Position numbers and translations under genes: made by a program. Below, one piece after another: positions 41,995 through 50,535 of a DNA stretch of 64,000 bases. Source of the stretch: an uncultured Bacteroidales bacterium (GTDB lineage Bacteria; Bacteroidota; Bacteroidia; Bacteroidales; Paludibacteraceae); NCBI GenBank assembly GCA_946626605.1, contig CAMOUL010000002.1:62001-126000 (forward strand), read 5' to 3'. How positions within the stretch are numbered: the first letter of the stretch is position 1; the number at the start of each line of letters is the position of its first letter. The notes beneath the pieces are model-generated. The model worked only from the letters and a program-made list of their open reading frames with translations, was not told the origin of the DNA and did no database searches.

Positions 41995-44229
41995 TTACCA
42001 TTTTACGACAAATCCGGCATGTACATTGATGCCCGCTTGCGCATAGTACCATGCGCAGCGGCTTCCGTCCGCGAAACGGCTGGCTTCGGCACCTCCGTTT
42101 GAGGCAAAATGGGCATCGAAGATATTATTCAGTTGGCATAATACCTTCACCTCTGGTACGCCTCTACGCTCAGCGCACCATTTTTTCATCGGCAAATTAT
42201 ACTCTAAATGTACATTTGTCGTCGTGAATGCCTTTAACATTGCGTTTTTATCCATGGTGTTGTCAAGGTATTGACGACCGACAACATTTGTCTGGATGGT
42301 ACCAACAAATCCTGCGACATCAAAGGTGAAAAGACTCATGGCGGTAATCATTGGCGAGAAGGCGATTGTCACCTCGCCTTCGATGCTGTCAGTACCGACC
42401 CGGTTCCAGTTATCTTGGTCGTCGTAGAGGTTAATATATTGCTTGTAGTTCTGGATTTTATTGCGGCTGATGACCATGTTTCCTTCCCATCTGAACCACT
42501 TGGTAATCTTCACTGCGGCACTCAGCTCGGCGCCCATGCGGTATGAGTCCTTCACGTTCATGGTCTTATATTGCCCCACGTCGTTGTATTCGCCGGTGAG
42601 AACCAATTGGTTGTCATAGTCCATGAAATAGAGGTTGAGACCTATATTAAACCGCCTATGTGCGTATGAGTAACCTAATTCATAGTCGTACAGCCGCTCT
42701 GCCTCCGGCATTTTGCCTACATAACTGTCTGTCGCTTGATCATAATAGATGTTCTCCGTGTAGTTGGCGCGGTTCGGCTCGCGGTTGGCTATCGCGAAGG
42801 AGCCTGATAGCAAGTGACCTTTGTTCTGGTACGTCAAGCCGGCTTTCGGGTTGAAAAAATGGAAGTTTTTGTCGAATGGCAACTCCTTCATGCTATCATC
42901 GCTCAGACCTCGCATACTATATCTAATGAAGCGGTATTGCAGGTCAGCGTAGATTGCCAATTTCTCCTGAGCGCGGTTAATTACGCGCCAGTTGACTTTG
43001 CCGTAAATATTCGCATCGACTTTGTTGGATTTATTGCGGTAGTATTCATAATGGAAAGGCAGCGAGGTGGCAGAAGGAGTAGCCAGATAGTCTAAAACAC
43101 CCCAGTGATTACCTATATAATCATTCGCTGCGATTCCCATTTGCGCATCCACCGGCTCAGAGATATATTTGGCGGAAACTACGGCGCCTGCAAAATGGTT
43201 GTCGAGCCATTTTTGATAAAATCCATAACTCTTGCCGCTGTCGCTGAGCCCCCAATAACTATATTTTTTCTTTTTGTATTGCTCGTAGTTGCCTTTTCCG
43301 TGCGTGTAATGCAATGTAGCGCTGAGGCTCCAATTAGGTGTAAAGCGATGATGGATAGCTATTTGGGCGTGTTGCTGCGCGTAGGTGTCCCAGTTAAGCG
43401 AGTCTGCGGGATTCGTTCGTCTGTCTGCACCTCCGATGCCATAAGCGGTGTTATAATCGACCCCTTCCCATGCTTGCGCCGTTCGCTCGCTTCCGCCGAA
43501 AAGACGAGCAATGACTTGTGTCTTCTTTCCATACCATCCGAAATCGCCGTAGTAACTGTATAGATCGCTTGTAGAATGGTATAGAAAACCATCGGAATTG
43601 ACCTTGGAGAATCGTGCGTTCGCCATCCAATGACCGGGTAAAACCACATGTGTACTCACTAACTCGCGGAAGGTGTTGTACATGCCGCCGTTAAACGCAA
43701 GTGTCACATTGGAAACGGTATCTCTATTGCCGCTTTGCATGTTCAGGCTTGCGCCGAAAGAGGCGGAGCCGTTCGTACTCGTACCCACGCCGCGTTGAAC
43801 CTCAATCTGCGAAAGCGACGAACTCACGTCCGTCATGTTTACCCAGAAAACGCCCTGACTCTCACTGTCGTTCAAAGGGACGTCGTTGACCGTCATGTTG
43901 ATTCGTGAGTGGTCTGTACCGCGGATACGAAAATAGGTGTAACCTACGCCCAGACCGTCATCCGAAGTGACTTGCAGGCCCGGCGTGGTGGAGAGCAGGT
44001 ATGGCAGGTTCTGACCCGTGTTGTCACGGTTCAAGTCGTCACTCCTGACAATCGCGCTTGAAACGGTCTTTTGCTCCACGCGTTGCGCGGTAACTTCTAC
44101 CTCCTGAATCTGAAAATCGTTGACGGACAATGTGTCCTCACTTGTCTGCCCGAACGCAGACATAACCGGCGCGAATGCACCAAAAACCATCAACCATGCA
44201 TGGTTGATTGAAAGAATGTTTTTTCTCAT
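41995..44229 (-). CDS. TonB-dependent receptor, probably thiamine-related
   Basis: Plug and barrel architecture (FQIQEVEVTAQRVEQKTVSS); start MRKNILSINHAWL chosen because upstream ORF extension is the TPP aptamer. Confidence 0.88.
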   Translation of the reverse strand: MRKNILSINHAWLMVFGAFAPVMSAFGQTSEDTLSVNDFQIQEVEVTAQRVEQKTVSSAIVRSDDLNRDNTGQNLPYLLSTTPGLQVTSDDGLGVGYTYFRIRGTDHSRINMTVNDVPLNDSESQGVFWVNMTDVSSSLSQIEVQRGVGTSTNGSASFGASLNMQSGNRDTVSNVTLAFNGGMYNTFRELVSTHVVLPGHWMANARFSKVNSDGFLYHSTSDLYSYYGDFGWYGKKTQVIARLFGGSERTAQAWEGVDYNTAYGIGGADRRTNPADSLNWDTYAQQHAQIAIHHRFTPNWSLSATLHYTHGKGNYEQYKKKKYSYWGLSDSGKSYGFYQKWLDNHFAGAVVSAKYISEPVDAQMGIAANDYIGNHWGVLDYLATPSATSLPFHYEYYRNKSNKVDANIYGKVNWRVINRAQEKLAIYADLQYRFIRYSMRGLSDDSMKELPFDKNFHFFNPKAGLTYQNKGHLLSGSFAIANREPNRANYTENIYYDQATDSYVGKMPEAERLYDYELGYSYAHRRFNIGLNLYFMDYDNQLVLTGEYNDVGQYKTMNVKDSYRMGAELSAAVKITKWFRWEGNMVISRNKIQNYKQYINLYDDQDNWNRVGTDSIEGEVTIAFSPMITAMSLFTFDVAGFVGTIQTNVVGRQYLDNTMDKNAMLKAFTTTNVHLEYNLPMKKWCAERRGVPEVKVLCQLNNIFDAHFASNGGAEASRFADGSRCAWYYAQAGINVHAGFVVKW
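44189..44208. repeat. 20-bp perfect palindrome in signal-peptide region
   Basis: ATCAACCATGCATGGTTGAT equals its reverse complement. Confidence 0.97.
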
Positions 44230-44232
44230 TTT

Positions 44233-44329
44233 CTTTAGCAGCATTACCTGCCCAAGTTCAACGGGTTTTATCTCAGCCAAATATAGAGCCCACGCAGATT
44301 TTTAATCTGTGGGGAGAGTGGCACCCCGA
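44233..44329 (-). ncRNA. TPP riboswitch (THI element)
   Basis: Minus strand reads CGGGGTGCC...GGCTGAGATAAAACCCGTTGAACTTGGGCAGGTAATGCTGC, matching conserved TPP aptamer blocks. Confidence 0.88.
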
Positions 44330-44645
44330 ATGAAGATGACAGAATGTTAATGTTCGTTTGTTAAAAAATCGTGCAAAGTTACAACAAAAGTTTGACATAC
44401 GCAAGAAATTAGCCACTAAAATTAAATTTATTTATGTTTTATGGCTAAGAGCTTGTGTATGAGCACAAGCGTGCGGCTGTAATTTCGAGGTGGGCCGGCA
44501 AAGCCGGGTCGGTGCCCTCGAAATTACTCAAACTTTTTTGATAAATACAAAAAAAGCACTTTTTTCTTGCGTATATCAAAAAAAAGCAGTAAATTTGTGC
44601 GCATTTTTTTGAAAACTGCATTTTTGAACTTAATTTTTTGAAAAT

Positions 44646-45197
44646 ATGATATATAAATTTACTTTCTCGTGTGAAGAGGGCGACCCTAATTTCCGCCGCG
44701 TCTTTGAGGCCTCGGCCGATGCTACTTTTCTGGAGCTGCACGAGGCTATTTTGAAGAGTGTGGGCTATCCCGATGACCAGATGACTTCTTTCTTCCTCTG
44801 CAACGATGAGTGGGAGAAAGGCCAGGAGATCACTCTCGTGGAGATGGACTCCAACTTCGAGTACGACAACATGGTCATGAATGAGACCCACCTCAATGAT
44901 CTCATTGAGGAGCAGGGCCAGCGTCTGATCTATGTCTTCGACCCGATGTTCGAGCGCTATTTCTTCGGTTCTCTCAAGGAGATCAAACCCGGTTCCATGA
45001 CCGGAGTAGAGTGCGTGGAGAGCAGGGGAAAAGCACCGAAACAACTGAAATCCGAAGATCCCTTAGCAGGCATCAACGCCGGCAAGGGCAACGATGATTT
45101 CATGTTTGACGACGAGTTCAAGGACGAATACGACTTGGGCGACATCGACATGGAAGGCTTCCAGGACCTCAGTTTCGATGATGGCACCATGTTCTAA
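44646..45197 (+). CDS. plasmid pRiA4b ORF-3-like family protein
   Basis: MIYKFTFSCEEGDPNFRRVFEASADATFLELHEAILKSVGYPDDQMTSFFL; located next to miaA. Confidence 0.8.
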   Translation: MIYKFTFSCEEGDPNFRRVFEASADATFLELHEAILKSVGYPDDQMTSFFLCNDEWEKGQEITLVEMDSNFEYDNMVMNETHLNDLIEEQGQRLIYVFDPMFERYFFGSLKEIKPGSMTGVECVESRGKAPKQLKSEDPLAGINAGKGNDDFMFDDEFKDEYDLGDIDMEGFQDLSFDDGTMF

Positions 45198-46107
45198 AAC
45201 CCTCCTTTTGCTCTTGGGTCCTACGGGTGTCGGCAAGACGGAGTTGTCGCTGCGGGTGGCGGAGCATTACCGCTCGCCGATCCTCAACTGCGACAGCCGC
45301 CAGATCTTCCAGTCTATCCCCATCGGAACGGCAGCCCCCACGGCGGAGGAACTCGCGCGCGTGAAACATTATTTTATTGCTACGCGCGACCTGCAGGACG
45401 ACTATAACGCCGGCCGGTACGAGCGGGACGCCCTCGAACTCCTCGACCAACTCTTTCTCACCCACGATGTGGTGGTCATGACGGGTGGTTCGATGTTGTA
45501 CGCCGACGCTGTCTGCAACGGCTTGGACGACCTGCCCGCCGTGCCGGAGGATATCCGCGCCGAGGTAACCGAAAACTACAAGACCCGCGGCCTTTCGTGG
45601 CTCCAACAGGAGGTGCAACGCCTCGATCCGGCGTATTGGGAGATCGTGGACCCGAATAACCCGGCGCGTCTGGCGCACTGCGTGGAGTTATCCCTTACAA
45701 CGGGCAAACCCTACAGCTCCTTGCGCACCAACACCCGGAAGGACCGGCCGTTCCGCATCCTCAAGATCGCGCTCGAGCGCCCTCGCGAGCAGCTGTACGA
45801 GCGCATCAACACCCGCGTCACCCGGATGATGGACGACGGACTGCTCGAGGAAGCCAAAGCCGTTTATCCGCTCCGCCATCTCAATAGTCTGCAGACGGTC
45901 GGATATAAAGAATTGTTCGGATACCTCGATGGCGAATACGACCTCCGGCGCGCAATCGAGCTTATTCGCCAAAACACCCGGCACTACGCCAAACGCCAGA
46001 TGACCTGGTTCAGGAGAGACAAAGATATCCATTGGATAGATGCAAATAACGATTATGAAAAAAATATTGATAGTATTGACACTTTGTTGCGCGGTGGTAG
46101 CGTGTAA
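45181..46107 (+). CDS. miaA: tRNA dimethylallyltransferase
   Basis: LLGPTGVGKTELSLRVAEHYRSPILNCDSRQIFQSIPIGTAAPT, VMTGGSMLYADAVCNGLDD. Confidence 0.94.
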   Translation: MAPCSKTLLLLLGPTGVGKTELSLRVAEHYRSPILNCDSRQIFQSIPIGTAAPTAEELARVKHYFIATRDLQDDYNAGRYERDALELLDQLFLTHDVVVMTGGSMLYADAVCNGLDDLPAVPEDIRAEVTENYKTRGLSWLQQEVQRLDPAYWEIVDPNNPARLAHCVELSLTTGKPYSSLRTNTRKDRPFRILKIALERPREQLYERINTRVTRMMDDGLLEEAKAVYPLRHLNSLQTVGYKELFGYLDGEYDLRRAIELIRQNTRHYAKRQMTWFRRDKDIHWIDANNDYEKNIDSIDTLLRGGSV

Positions 46108-47065
46108 AAAGAACGATGTCTCTTTTTCCTATTCGCCGCAGACACCCCGTGCGGGACAGCCGGTGACTTTCTCCAACCACTCTTCCTCCGGAGAGGAGTG
46201 GGAGTGGACTTTCGGGGATGGCGCTACTTCGACGCTCAAGTCACCTACCCACACTTTCAAACGGCCCGGAGAGTACGACGTCATCCTCAAGGTGGATAAG
46301 AAAAACCGTTGGACGGCGTATAAGAGGATTGTCGTCCTCGATACCATCCCTACTTTCGTGGCGTCCGACACGACTTTTTATATATTCCGCGACTATACCT
46401 TCACGGCGAATGTCTATAACCCCTATAACTACGACATCTCGTATGCCTGGTACTTGGGAGACACCCTTGCCGCAAAAGACAAACCCTCCGTCAAGTGCTT
46501 CTTCACGCACCCCGCTCAGGAGGAGAAAGTCAAACTGGTAGTCATCCTCAACAAGGATACTACGGTTGTGGAGAAAGTCTTCCAAATCCAGGATTATGCC
46601 ACCAACTCTGTCCTCTTCCGTACGCCGGACGCCGACTACCGGCAGCGGCTTTTTGGTACTCGTTTCGAGCCTTACAAGGCCGACCCGGACGCAAAACAGC
46701 TCTTGGATGAGGAGCAAGACACCGTCCAGACCTACAACGGCTTTACCTTCCGCCTCTCCGAGCTGAAAACCGTTTTCCCTCAGATGGAGGGCTTCCATAT
46801 CGCCAACCGCAAGATCTACTACCGCGCTAACGGGCTTTGGGTGGCGAATATCGATGGCGCTTACCCCGTGCAGATTGACGCTTCCCCTTGCGCCGCCATG
46901 ACGCTGGATGACGTGCTGGACAGCCGTATCTATTGGGCGAACGCGCAGGGCGTGTGGTACATGCCTTTTGTCGGGTCGGATAACAACAAGTTTGTCACGA
47001 CCCCTGTCCTCTTGAATTCATTAACGAATATAACAAAAATCGCTGTGGATAGCGACCTCAAATAA
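46055..47065 (+). CDS. PKD-domain lipoprotein
   Basis: LTLCCAVVACKKND lipobox; EWEWTFGDGATSTLKSPTHTFKRPGEYDVIL PKD motif; overlaps miaA 3' end. Confidence 0.8.
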   Translation: MKKILIVLTLCCAVVACKKNDVSFSYSPQTPRAGQPVTFSNHSSSGEEWEWTFGDGATSTLKSPTHTFKRPGEYDVILKVDKKNRWTAYKRIVVLDTIPTFVASDTTFYIFRDYTFTANVYNPYNYDISYAWYLGDTLAAKDKPSVKCFFTHPAQEEKVKLVVILNKDTTVVEKVFQIQDYATNSVLFRTPDADYRQRLFGTRFEPYKADPDAKQLLDEEQDTVQTYNGFTFRLSELKTVFPQMEGFHIANRKIYYRANGLWVANIDGAYPVQIDASPCAAMTLDDVLDSRIYWANAQGVWYMPFVGSDNNKFVTTPVLLNSLTNITKIAVDSDLK

Positions 47066-48657
47066 TGCAACCTGATTATATTTTTGAAACCTCTTGGGAA
47101 GTATGCAACCGCGTAGGCGGTATTTATGCGGTGCTCAGTACCCGCGCGGCTTCCATGCAGGCGGAGCACCCCGACAAAGTGTTTTTCTTCGGTCCCGATT
47201 TCGGCGATCACAGTGATATCTTCTTTCAGGAAGACAAATCCCTCCTGAAAAAATGGCTTTCTTCTTTCGACTTTGAGCAAAGCGGTCTTTCTTCTCTTCG
47301 TGTCGGCCGTTGGAAAGTGCCCGGAGAACCCATTGCTATCTTGCTGAAGTTCGACGGCCTCTGGTCGCGCAAGAATGAGATATACGCCTGGGCGTGGGAG
47401 AAGTTCCAAGTCCAGAGCCATGCCGCCTACGGCGATTACGACGAGTCCTGTCTCTTCGGCTACGCCGCCGGCATCGTCATGGAGAACCTCTATCACTGGC
47501 TGTGTGTAAATCAGTCTGTCAGCCCGAAGGGCGGTCTGTCAGCAAAGCGGTCTGTGCTCTGTCAGCAGGCGCAGCCTGCGGTCTGCGCCCACGCCAACGA
47601 GTGGCAGACGGCCTTCTCGATCTTCTACCTCCGGGATCATTGCCCGGAGATAGCCACCCTCTTCACCACCCATGCTACGGGTATCGGTCGTTCTATCGCC
47701 GGCAACGGCAAACCCCTCTACGACTATTTCGAGGGCTATAACGGCGATCAGATGGCAGCGGAGTTGAACATGGTCTCCAAGCACTCGGCGGAGAAACAGG
47801 CTGCGCATTTTGCCGACTGCTTCACCACCGTCAGCGACATCACCGCGCGCGAGTGCGCCCAGCTCCTCGACAAACCCGTGGATATCGTCACTCCTAACGG
47901 TTTCGAACCGACCTTCGTGCCCAAAGGAAAAGCTTTCGACATCCGCCGTAAAGAGGCGCGCGAGGCTCTGCGCCGCGTGGCGGGCGAGCAGTTGGGTGGA
48001 GTAGTGCCGGAGAACGCACTTTTTGTCGCTATCTCCGGTCGCCAGGAGTGGAAAAACAAAGGCATCGATGTCTTTGCGGCGGCGCTGGACAAGCTCGCGC
48101 AGAAGATCTACCATAGCGACCGGCCCGAGAAAGAAGTCGTGGCGTTTGTCATGATCCCTTACCTCGATCGCGCACCTTCGCGCAAAGGTAAAGTGAGCGC
48201 GATCTTTGTGCCTTACTATCTTGATGGCCATGATCCTCTGTTCGGCAAGACTTACTACGATCTGCTCATCGGCATGGATGTCACCGTCTTCCCCTCGTAT
48301 TACGAGCCTTGGGGCTACACGCCGCTGGAGTCCTGCGCCTTCCATGTGCCGACGATCACCACCTCCCTCGCGGGCTTCGGAGCTTGGGCAGCGCAGCAAA
48401 AAGACCAGTTTGGCGTCATCGTCATCGAACGCAATGACTCCAACTTCGATGCCGTCGCAGAGCATATCGCCGATGACCTCTTGCGCTTCGACCGCCTGTG
48501 CGGTGAAGACAAAGCCCGGGCACGCAAAGAAGCTGCAGCGGTGGCGAAGAAAGCCGACTGGAAGCATTTCTTCAAGTACTACCGCAAGGCCTATGAGATA
48601 GCTTTGAAAAAAAGAGATAACCGTATATCAGAACTCCAAAACCCACGTTTATTATGA
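47065..48657 (+). CDS. glycogen synthase-like glycosyltransferase (GT3-type)
   Basis: FETSWEVCNRVGGIYAVLSTRA, TTHATGIGRSIAG, IVTPNGFEPTF, FPSYYEPWGYTPLES. Confidence 0.85.
   Translation: MQPDYIFETSWEVCNRVGGIYAVLSTRAASMQAEHPDKVFFFGPDFGDHSDIFFQEDKSLLKKWLSSFDFEQSGLSSLRVGRWKVPGEPIAILLKFDGLWSRKNEIYAWAWEKFQVQSHAAYGDYDESCLFGYAAGIVMENLYHWLCVNQSVSPKGGLSAKRSVLCQQAQPAVCAHANEWQTAFSIFYLRDHCPEIATLFTTHATGIGRSIAGNGKPLYDYFEGYNGDQMAAELNMVSKHSAEKQAAHFADCFTTVSDITARECAQLLDKPVDIVTPNGFEPTFVPKGKAFDIRRKEAREALRRVAGEQLGGVVPENALFVAISGRQEWKNKGIDVFAAALDKLAQKIYHSDRPEKEVVAFVMIPYLDRAPSRKGKVSAIFVPYYLDGHDPLFGKTYYDLLIGMDVTVFPSYYEPWGYTPLESCAFHVPTITTSLAGFGAWAAQQKDQFGVIVIERNDSNFDAVAEHIADDLLRFDRLCGEDKARARKEAAAVAKKADWKHFFKYYRKAYEIALKKRDNRISELQNPRLL
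47514..47585 (+). repeat. mini-hairpin cassette repeats in glycogen synthase CDS
   Basis: GTCTGTCA-GCCC-GAA-GGGC-GGTCTGTCA-GC-AAA-GC-GGTCTG..CTGTCA-GCAGGC-GCA-GCCTGC-GGTCTG. Confidence 0.85.
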
Positions 48658-50456
48658 AAAATCTTCGGATGATAGCAGCTATGCTGCTCCTTTCAACTTT
48701 CAACTTTCAACTTTCAACTATCCAGGCTTGTACGAATTTTTTGGTCGGCAAAGATGCCTCCGCGGATGGTAGTACCATTATCTCCTATGCCGCGGACTCC
48801 TACGGCATGTACGGATTCCTGCATTTCGTCCCGGCTGCCGATCATCCGGAAGGCGCCCTGCGCGAAGTGAAAGACTGGGACACCGGACGGCCGCAAGGAT
48901 CCATCCCCCAGATCGCCCACACCTATACCGTGGTGGGAAACATGAACGAGCACCAGGTCACCATCGGTGAGACCACTTGGGGAGGCCGCGAGGCACTCTG
49001 GGACACCGTCGGCATCGACTACGGCTCACTCATCTACATCGCTCTCGAGCGCAGTAAGACCGCACGTGAAGCCATCGAGTGGTTCATTACCCTCGTCAAC
49101 GAATACGGCTATGCCTCCGAAGGAGAGTCCTTCTCTTTCGGCGACCCCAATGAGGTCTGGATCATGGATCTGATCGGCAAAGGAAAAGGGCAGAAAGGCG
49201 CTGTCTGGGTCGCTGTACGCATTCCCGACAACGCCATCGCCGCCCATGCCAACCAAGCGCGCATCACCACGCTGCCTCTCTCCGCAAAGCACAAACTGAC
49301 CAAAGAGGAGAAACGCCTCCAGAAAAAACTCAACTGTGTCTGCAAGGGCGATTGGATGTGGAGCAAGGATGTCATCTCCTTTGCCCGCGAGAAAGGATTC
49401 TTCTCCGGCGCAGACAAAGATTTCTCCTTCCAGGCTGCCTATAACCCCTTTGATTTCAGCGGTTTATATGTCTGCGAAGCACGCGTATGGTCCTTCTTCA
49501 ACCATTTCAGTACCGACATGGACAAGTACTTCGACTACGCTACCGGCAAGACCTTCCGCGAAAATAATAAATCATCAATCATAAATCATAAATCATCAAT
49601 TAGCCCGGAGGGCGAACACATGCCCTTGTGGATCGTCCCGAACCGTAAAGTCTCCGTCCAGGATATCAAGGAATGTATGCGGGATGAATACAAAGGTACG
49701 CCGCTTGACATCACCCAAGGCACCGACGCCGGCCCCTGGAACAGCAAACTCCGCTATGGCGGCTTAGGCTTCAAACTGTCTGTCAGTCCGGAGGACGGTC
49801 TGTACTCTGTCAGTCCAAAGGACGGTCTGTCAGGCGAAGCCGGTCCTGCAGCGGATACGCTGCAATACTGGTACGAGCGCCCGACGGCGACCCAGCAGAC
49901 CGCTTGGTCGTTCGTCGCGCAAATGCGTCCGTACAGCAAATACGGTATTTTCTGGTTCGGTGTGGACGATGCCGCCTGCAGCTGCTACACCCCGATGTAC
50001 AGCTGCCTCAAGCATGTGCCGGAGTGTTTTGCCGAAGGCAACGGAGACAGCTACACCTACTCGCCGACATCCGCTTGGTGGACCTTTAATATCGTCGCTA
50101 ACTGGGCGTACACCAAGTACAGCCGCATGTACCCCCACATCCGCGAAAACCAGCAGATTTGGGACGATAAATTCAATACCCAGATCGCCGGAGTCGATGC
50201 GCAGGCTTCCGAACTCAGCGAAGAGGACGCTAAATCCTTCCTCTCTTCCTATTCGTGCTCGCAGGCAGAGAATTTGGTGGCGGATTGGCAGAGACTCTAC
50301 TTCTATCTGGTGACGAAATTTATCGACGGACAGGAGCGCAAAGAAGAAAACGGCCAGTTCAAGCGCAACCAGTATGGCAACAGCTGCGGCCCGAACCGGC
50401 TCCCTCTCCCCGAGAAATTCCTCCGACTCGTCGCCCCGGAAATAACCCACGAATAA
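48654..50456 (+). CDS. C69 family dipeptidase
   Basis: ACTNFLVGKDASADGSTIISYAADSYG, GETTWGGRE, NEVWIMDLIGKG. Confidence 0.9.
   Translation: MKNLRMIAAMLLLSTFNFQLSTIQACTNFLVGKDASADGSTIISYAADSYGMYGFLHFVPAADHPEGALREVKDWDTGRPQGSIPQIAHTYTVVGNMNEHQVTIGETTWGGREALWDTVGIDYGSLIYIALERSKTAREAIEWFITLVNEYGYASEGESFSFGDPNEVWIMDLIGKGKGQKGAVWVAVRIPDNAIAAHANQARITTLPLSAKHKLTKEEKRLQKKLNCVCKGDWMWSKDVISFAREKGFFSGADKDFSFQAAYNPFDFSGLYVCEARVWSFFNHFSTDMDKYFDYATGKTFRENNKSSIINHKSSISPEGEHMPLWIVPNRKVSVQDIKECMRDEYKGTPLDITQGTDAGPWNSKLRYGGLGFKLSVSPEDGLYSVSPKDGLSGEAGPAADTLQYWYERPTATQQTAWSFVAQMRPYSKYGIFWFGVDDAACSCYTPMYSCLKHVPECFAEGNGDSYTYSPTSAWWTFNIVANWAYTKYSRMYPHIRENQQIWDDKFNTQIAGVDAQASELSEEDAKSFLSSYSCSQAENLVADWQRLYFYLVTKFIDGQERKEENGQFKRNQYGNSCGPNRLPLPEKFLRLVAPEITHE
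48695..48722 (+). repeat. 7-bp array in signal peptide of C69 peptidase
   Basis: AACTTTC AACTTTC AACTTTC AACTATC. Confidence 0.96.
49562..49603 (+). repeat. 7-bp array within C69 peptidase
   Basis: AAATAAT AAATCAT CAATCAT AAATCAT AAATCAT CAATTAG. Confidence 0.93.
49781..49847 (+). repeat. mini-hairpin cassette repeats in C69 peptidase
   Basis: CTGTCA-GTCC-GGA-GGAC-GGTCTGTACTCTGTCA-GTCC-AAA-GGAC-GGTCTGTCA-GGC-GAA-GCC-GGTCCTG. Confidence 0.87.
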
Positions 50457-50468
50457 GTCCAACCGTTA

Positions 50469-50504
50469 GTGATTCGTTGGAGATACCTTGGTGATTCGTT
50501 GGAG
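50469..50504. repeat. 14-bp direct repeat with 22-bp period in convergent intergenic gap
   Basis: GTGATTCGTTGGAG at 50469 and 50491. Confidence 0.9.
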
Positions 50505-50535
50505 GTTAGGCTACCCACAGCCTACCCGCAAGCCC

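Noticed and set aside
44230-44280. N-terminal extension MAEIKPVELGQVMLLKK of the TonB receptor ORF
   Set aside because: It is the translated core of the TPP aptamer; MRKNILS at 44229 is the plausible start.
44445-45044. 199-aa minus-strand ORF
   Set aside because: Antisense to the pRiA4b-like gene and its promoter; no motif.
44646-45197. Mobile element, because pRiA4b ORF-3-like proteins are sometimes annotated as IS/TnpR passengers
   Set aside because: No transposase or inverted repeats nearby; linked to miaA as a chromosomal gene.
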